This document shows positions 10,210 through 12,500 of a stretch of DNA of 12,500 nucleotides, piece after piece; position 1 is the first letter of the stretch, and each line of letters starts with the position of its first letter. Below the pieces are notes generated by a model, which saw nothing but the letters and a program-made list of their open reading frames with translations, did not search any database and had not been told where the DNA came from. This stretch comes from an uncultured Acidobacteriota bacterium (GTDB taxonomy: Bacteria > Acidobacteriota > Blastocatellia > RBC074): NCBI GenBank assembly GCA_937967285.1, contig CALBSU010000661.1, forward strand, positions 1-12,500, written 5' to 3'. The position numbers and the translations under genes were made by a program.

Positions 10210-12500
10210 ATGCTGACAAAGGGAGTTGTTAATTCGTTCAGGAAGTCATTCAGATCAAGACCTCAGTTTTGGATTTTCGCGGTATTGCTTGTCATAACAC
10301 CAGTTCTGATCATCGAATCGGGAGTTGTTCCCGCGACGACAGCTCAGCAGAACGAGGCCATACCGGCCATCGGACCGTTCGGCGCCCCCAACGCCACGGG
10401 CGCCACCGATAACAACGACGATTTGACATCGATCGAACAGTTCGGAACGACCGACAACGGGACGACAACCGAGCCGACGACCGTGCGCTTCATCAACACA
10501 TTGCGAAACAACGGGAATGCGGCGGGATTCTTCATCATCGGCGCTCCGGTGGTCCCGGCGGGTTTCAGCGTCAGGGTTTCGGTCGACAGCGGAGCGACCT
10601 TCTCGAATCTCGACGGCGGAGCGACGCTGACCACTCCCACTCCGGTCGATCCGGGCGAGGAGCGTAATATCGATATCAGGATCACCGCGCCGGCCGGTTC
10701 GTCGGTCGACGTTCCTTACGATACGGTGATCCAGGTCGCTTCGAACACGGTCGCCACTCTCAACAACAGAACCATCGACCGGATCGTCATCAAAAGGATC
10801 GAACCCAAACTTACGCTGGTCAAGTCGGTGACAGACCTCAACGGAGGCCAGACGATTCCGGGAGACATCCTCGAATACACGCTGACGTTGACCAACCCCG
10901 AGCCGCAGCCGGTCGGCAGGACGTTCGTCGCGGAGTTCATACCGCCCGAGACCGATTTCGTTCCCGGCTCGATCGAGATCACCGCCGGCGCCAACGCCGG
11001 CAAGAAGACCGATGCACAGGACGACGATCAGGCCGATTACTATCCCGGCACTAACGGGGGCGGGCAGATCAACATCGGCACCGGCACCGGCGCCGGAGGC
11101 AGGGACGCGCAGGGCAGGCTCAAGGGCGGCACTCTTGGACCGGGCGAAAGCAACACCTTCAGGTTTCAGGTCAGGGTCAGAAGCGGGATCCCGCAGGGAA
11201 CGGTCATCGTCAACGGAGCCGACTGGGGCGGCGAGGACATCTATCCCGGCGGCAAATCGAATCTGGTATCTACGACGGTCAGCGGAGCCGTGCCGTTCAT
11301 CGGCCCGTTCGCAGACCCCGAGGCATCCGGTCCGACGGACCAGAATGACGATCTGTCGCTCTTCAGAGTCAATTTCGACATCTCGAACGGGCTGACCACG
11401 AGAGCCGGGCAGGTCCGCTTCATCAATACCGTCAGAAACACGGGAGACGTGCCCGGGAAGTTCGTCATCAGCGCCTCGATGATCCCGGCCGGCTTCAGCG
11501 TGCAGATATCAGTCGACAGCGGCGCGACCTTCAGCAGCCTCGACAACGGAGGCAGCCTGATCACGCCGACGGAGGTCAACCCGCAGGAGTCGAGAAACAT
11601 CGACGTTCGCGTCATCCTGCCGTCGGGCCTGGCCGTCAACACGAACTATGATGTCGTTATGAAGGCAGCCTGGGAGGCCGATCCGGTTCAGGCGAACCTG
11701 ACGATCGACAGGGTGATCCCCGATCCGAATCCGCCCAATCTGGCGCTGGTCAAGACGGTTCGCGATCAGAACGGCAACGACATCGACGGCAAGACCGTGC
11801 AGCGCGGCGAGACGATCGAGTACTCACTGACGCTGACCAACGGGACGAGCGATCCGATTGCCAGAACCTTCATCGCAGAGTATCTGCCGCCGGAGGTCGA
11901 TTACATCGCCGGAAGCGTCAGGATCAGCGCCGGAGCCAATGCCGGCAACAAGACCGATACGCGAGGCGACGATCAGGTCGATTACTTCCCCGCCGTGCCC
12001 GCTGCTCCCAACGGGCAGATCAACATCTTCACCGGGACGGACGCGGCAGCCGACAAGGGCGGAATCCTCGCCCCGGGCGAGAGCACGACCGTCGCATTCA
12101 GCGTCAAGGTCAAGGCCGATGCCGCGATCGGGGCGCAGATCAATAACGGCGCCGACTGGGGAGCCGAGAACTTCTTCGCCGGCGGTAAATCGAATATCGT
12201 GACGGTGACGGTCGCCCAGACGCCCTGCCCCGCGATCACGATCAGTCCCGCCGCCGGAGCGCTTCCGGCCGGTCAGGTCGGTTCGGCTTACAGCGTGAAC
12301 TTCGTCCAGGCGGGCGGAACCAGCCCGGTCAAATTCGCCCTCGACGCGGGATCTCTGCCCGGCGGAGTGATCCTGAATTCGGCGACTGGCGCGCTCACCG
12401 GGACGCCGGCCTCGGCCGGAGCTTTCGGGTTCACGCTCCGAGTGACGGACGCCAACGGCTGCTTTGCGACCGCCAGTTACACGTTGATCATCGACGCCGC
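10210..12500 (+). CDS. Large secreted DUF11/Ig-like repeat protein (3' end missing)
   Basis: The frame is open from ATG 10210 to the window edge, giving at least 763 residues without a stop. A basic N-terminus (RKSFRSRPQ) and a hydrophobic stretch (20-35) followed by VPATTA before QQNE look like a Sec signal peptide cleaved near residue 45. Two tandem units follow, residues 54-363 and 364-668. Each unit starts with IGPF..P and an acidic DNNDD/DQNDD loop, then an immunoglobulin-like segment with RFINT.RN and FSV..SVDSGATFS. Each ends with a DUF11-type domain (about 201-357 and 510-668; LVK..D.NG, EYTLTLTN and GANAG.KTD). From residue 673 a putative-Ig (He_PIG-like) domain begins (CPAITISPAAGALP, GALTGTPASAG, TDANGCF). 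The protein is probably cell-surface or extracellular, adhesive or structural. It is transcribed divergently from hpnC, and no functional link is evident. Confidence 0.85.
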   Translation, partial: MLTKGVVNSFRKSFRSRPQFWIFAVLLVITPVLIIESGVVPATTAQQNEAIPAIGPFGAPNATGATDNNDDLTSIEQFGTTDNGTTTEPTTVRFINTLRNNGNAAGFFIIGAPVVPAGFSVRVSVDSGATFSNLDGGATLTTPTPVDPGEERNIDIRITAPAGSSVDVPYDTVIQVASNTVATLNNRTIDRIVIKRIEPKLTLVKSVTDLNGGQTIPGDILEYTLTLTNPEPQPVGRTFVAEFIPPETDFVPGSIEITAGANAGKKTDAQDDDQADYYPGTNGGGQINIGTGTGAGGRDAQGRLKGGTLGPGESNTFRFQVRVRSGIPQGTVIVNGADWGGEDIYPGGKSNLVSTTVSGAVPFIGPFADPEASGPTDQNDDLSLFRVNFDISNGLTTRAGQVRFINTVRNTGDVPGKFVISASMIPAGFSVQISVDSGATFSSLDNGGSLITPTEVNPQESRNIDVRVILPSGLAVNTNYDVVMKAAWEADPVQANLTIDRVIPDPNPPNLALVKTVRDQNGNDIDGKTVQRGETIEYSLTLTNGTSDPIARTFIAEYLPPEVDYIAGSVRISAGANAGNKTDTRGDDQVDYFPAVPAAPNGQINIFTGTDAAADKGGILAPGESTTVAFSVKVKADAAIGAQINNGADWGAENFFAGGKSNIVTVTVAQTPCPAITISPAAGALPAGQVGSAYSVNFVQAGGTSPVKFALDAGSLPGGVILNSATGALTGTPASAGAFGFTLRVTDANGCFATASYTLIIDA
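10369..12213 (+). repeat. Two tandem ~310-codon coding repeats
   Basis: Unit 1 (10369-11298, 310 codons) and unit 2 (11299-12213, 305 codons) of the surface-protein gene match along their whole length at protein level. Shared landmarks are IGPF, RFINT, SVDSGATFS, the LVK..D.NG start of the DUF11 part, AGANAG.KTD, GQINI, GADWG.E and GGKSN. DNA similarity is patchy, so the duplication is old. The acidic loops DNNDD / DQNDD and DAQDDDQADY / DTRGDDQVDY recur at equivalent places. Confidence 0.8.

Overview
This high-G+C bacterial window is dominated by a hopanoid-lipid locus on the minus strand. It looks acidobacterial, perhaps Blastocatellia-like. That is inferred from a complete hpnC-hpnD-hpnE plus squalene-hopene cyclase set, a DUF3810-type membrane protein and a large secreted DUF11/Ig-like protein. 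No marker gene here fixes the taxonomy.

Layout, left to right. Positions 3-260 (+) hold the C-terminal end of a DUF4340-like protein, followed by a stem-loop. Positions 391-903 (+) encode a small exported protein of unknown function. A 97-bp palindromic heptamer-repeat element lies at 904-1000. A MarR-type regulator (1067-1582, +) with a 17-bp dyad upstream is translationally coupled to a SAM-dependent methyltransferase (1579-2298, +). Converging on these from the right are minus-strand genes. In transcription order they are hpnC (8980-9873), hpnD (8039-8983), hpnE (6689-8029), a RidA-family gene (6162-6551), a DUF3810 membrane protein (4953-6149), a second copy of the palindromic element (4873-4954), shc (2871-4868) and a TehB-like methyltransferase (2327-2887). 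Divergent from hpnC, an incomplete gene (10210 to beyond the window end, +) encodes a secreted protein of at least 763 residues with two tandem ~310-residue repeats and an Ig-like domain.

The known pathway explains most of the locus. HpnC and HpnD join two farnesyl diphosphates through presqualene diphosphate to hydroxysqualene, HpnE reduces that to squalene, and Shc cyclises squalene to hopene or hopanol. hpnC/hpnD overlap by 4 bp and hpnD/hpnE are 9 bp apart, so these three form one operon. shc lies about 1.8 kb further down the same strand, after two genes with no known hopanoid role.

The most unusual material is not a gene. Two elements with almost identical 30-33 nt heptamer-repeat arms but unrelated centres sit directly behind stop codons in the same relative orientation. 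One of them fills the whole spacer before shc and ends 4 nt from its start codon. Also notable are a DUF3810 protein whose HExxH motif reads HHKAH, and a RidA-family protein without the canonical arginine. I found no phage, CRISPR, transposase, tRNA or rRNA, and no gene set that clearly forms a new system.
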